From: Nigerium massiliense
Lineage (GTDB): Bacteria > Actinomycetota > Actinomycetes > Propionibacteriales > Propionibacteriaceae
Reading direction: 5' to 3'
Length of the DNA: 64,000 nucleotides
NCBI RefSeq assembly: GCF_000826085.1
Contig: NZ_CCYM01000003.1
Span: forward strand, 1,493,178-1,557,177
The stretch's first letter is position 1, and every line of letters begins with the position of its first letter. The notes below the pieces were generated by a model that saw nothing but the letters and a program-made list of their open reading frames with translations, had not been told where the DNA came from and did no database searches. Of the stretch, positions 63,552 through 64,000 are shown one piece after another. The translations under genes were made by a program, and so were the position numbers.

Positions 63552-64000
63552 TGAAGCGCCCTGGGTTTCGTTCCGTGGTTAGACGGGCGCGGGCGCGGTC
63601 GTCGTGGGGTGAGTGTAGGACGCCTCGACTTCCGCGGGGGTGCGGTAGCCGAGCGCTTCGTGCAAACGCTCGGTGTTCCACCAGTGGACCCAGCCCATGG
63701 TGGCGATCTCGACCGCCTGGGTGGACTCCCAGATCCGCTGGGAGTGGATCAGCTCGGCCTTGAACAAGCCGTTGACGGTCTCTGCCAGGGCGTTGTCATA
63801 CGAATCGCCGACCGAGCCGACCGATGCGGTGACCCCGGCAGTGATCAGCGCGTCAGAGTACGCCAGGGAAACGTATTGGGCCCCGCGGTCGCTGTGATGG
63901 ATCAGTCCGCTTTGGCAGCGCACGGCGCCACTGGTCAGCAGTGCGTGCTCCAGCGCCAGCAGGGGCAGGCCGTCGGTATGGAGGGTCGCAGCGACCGCCC
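63552..64000 (-). mobile_element. IS3-family element B, second copy (continues past the window)
   Basis: It starts with the terminal repeat TGAAGCGCCCTGGGTTTCG at 63552 and is unbroken to the window edge. It carries the C-terminal part of orfB. It passes through GGGGCCCAATACGTTT without interruption, and so shows the intact sequence at which the other two partial copies break. Confidence 0.9.
63579..64000 (-). CDS. Element B transposase orfB (partial, 5' end outside the window)
   Basis: About 140 C-terminal residues are visible: HTDGLPLLALEHALLTSGA, HHSDRGAQYVSLAYSD (second Asp), SYDNALAETVNGLFKAEL (catalytic Glu) and the tail NTERLHEALGYRTPAEVE. The reading frame is uninterrupted to the edge, so this may be a functional copy. 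Confidence 0.88.
   Translation of the reverse strand, partial: AVAATLHTDGLPLLALEHALLTSGAVRCQSGLIHHSDRGAQYVSLAYSDALITAGVTASVGSVGDSYDNALAETVNGLFKAELIHSQRIWESTQAVEIATMGWVHWWNTERLHEALGYRTPAEVEASYTHPTTTAPAPV

Overview
The window is high-GC DNA from an actinobacterium. The evidence is the strong G/C third-position bias, GTG starts, ATGA/GTGA overlaps, probable leaderless starts, and a LytR_C-domain gene next to a DEAD-box helicase region. I cannot name the genus from the sequence alone. It divides into a conserved left end, several sugar and amine catabolism islands, and many insertion-sequence (IS) scars. I labelled the IS elements A to G for cross-reference.

Layout. 1-6100 is ordinary chromosome: a ParB-fold-like small protein, a LytR_C membrane protein, a K+/H+ antiporter, a lipoprotein, a DEAD-box RNA helicase and a four-helix membrane protein. 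6600-10650 is a nested IS block: IS3-family element G sits inside IS3-family element A, next to half of IS3-family element B. 10789-12170 is a two-gene operon of an alpha/beta hydrolase and a short sugar-isomerase-like protein. 12180-13500 is a graveyard of gene and IS fragments. 13506-21332 is a LacI-controlled operon: a ribose-type ABC importer, a GH35 beta-galactosidase and a gene of unknown function, with the divergent LacI gene. 21827-24554 holds a second alpha/beta hydrolase and an agarase-like glycosidase. 24800-26700 carries an IS256 half and IS3 element D. 27000-38386 is a galactose/lactose island: aldose epimerase, two LacI regulators, a UDP-sugar pyrophosphorylase-type enzyme, galactokinase, then a divergent lacZ, GPH-type symporter and ROK kinase operon. 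38400-40904 has a decayed lipoprotein gene and an RpiR regulator whose reading frame is fused to an IS3 remnant. 40985-43728 is a fumarase/adenylosuccinate-lyase-superfamily lyase with a DcuC dicarboxylate carrier. 43800-45764 is IS debris around an intact IS30. 45765-52245 is a peptide-antibiotic-type module (truncated AraC, VanZ/RDD protein, two ABC permeases, ABC ATPase, response regulator, sensor kinase). 52515-55048 is another IS pile-up on an Mrr-like nuclease fragment. 55152-62609 is a tightly overlapping operon: RpiR regulator, amino-acid/amine permease, glutamine-synthetase-like ligase, amidohydrolase, M20 amidase and class-III aminotransferase. 62700-64000 is IS3 element C interrupted by another element B copy that runs out of the window.

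How the genes work together. Lactose or galactosides would enter by the GPH symporter or the ABC importer and be cut by LacZ (GH2) or the GH35 enzyme. Galactose is then epimerised and phosphorylated by GalK. No galT is present; a UDPGP-family uridylyltransferase sits in the galK operon instead, which suggests a pyrophosphorylase route to UDP-galactose. The 55-62 kb operon pairs a glutamine-synthetase-like enzyme with an amidohydrolase, the two halves of fungal FluG. I infer it degrades an amine or N-acyl amine, but the substrate is unknown. The IS content is the dominant architectural feature: at least eight element types, several nested, several with mismatched flanks. This implies repeated rearrangement and explains the truncated genes.
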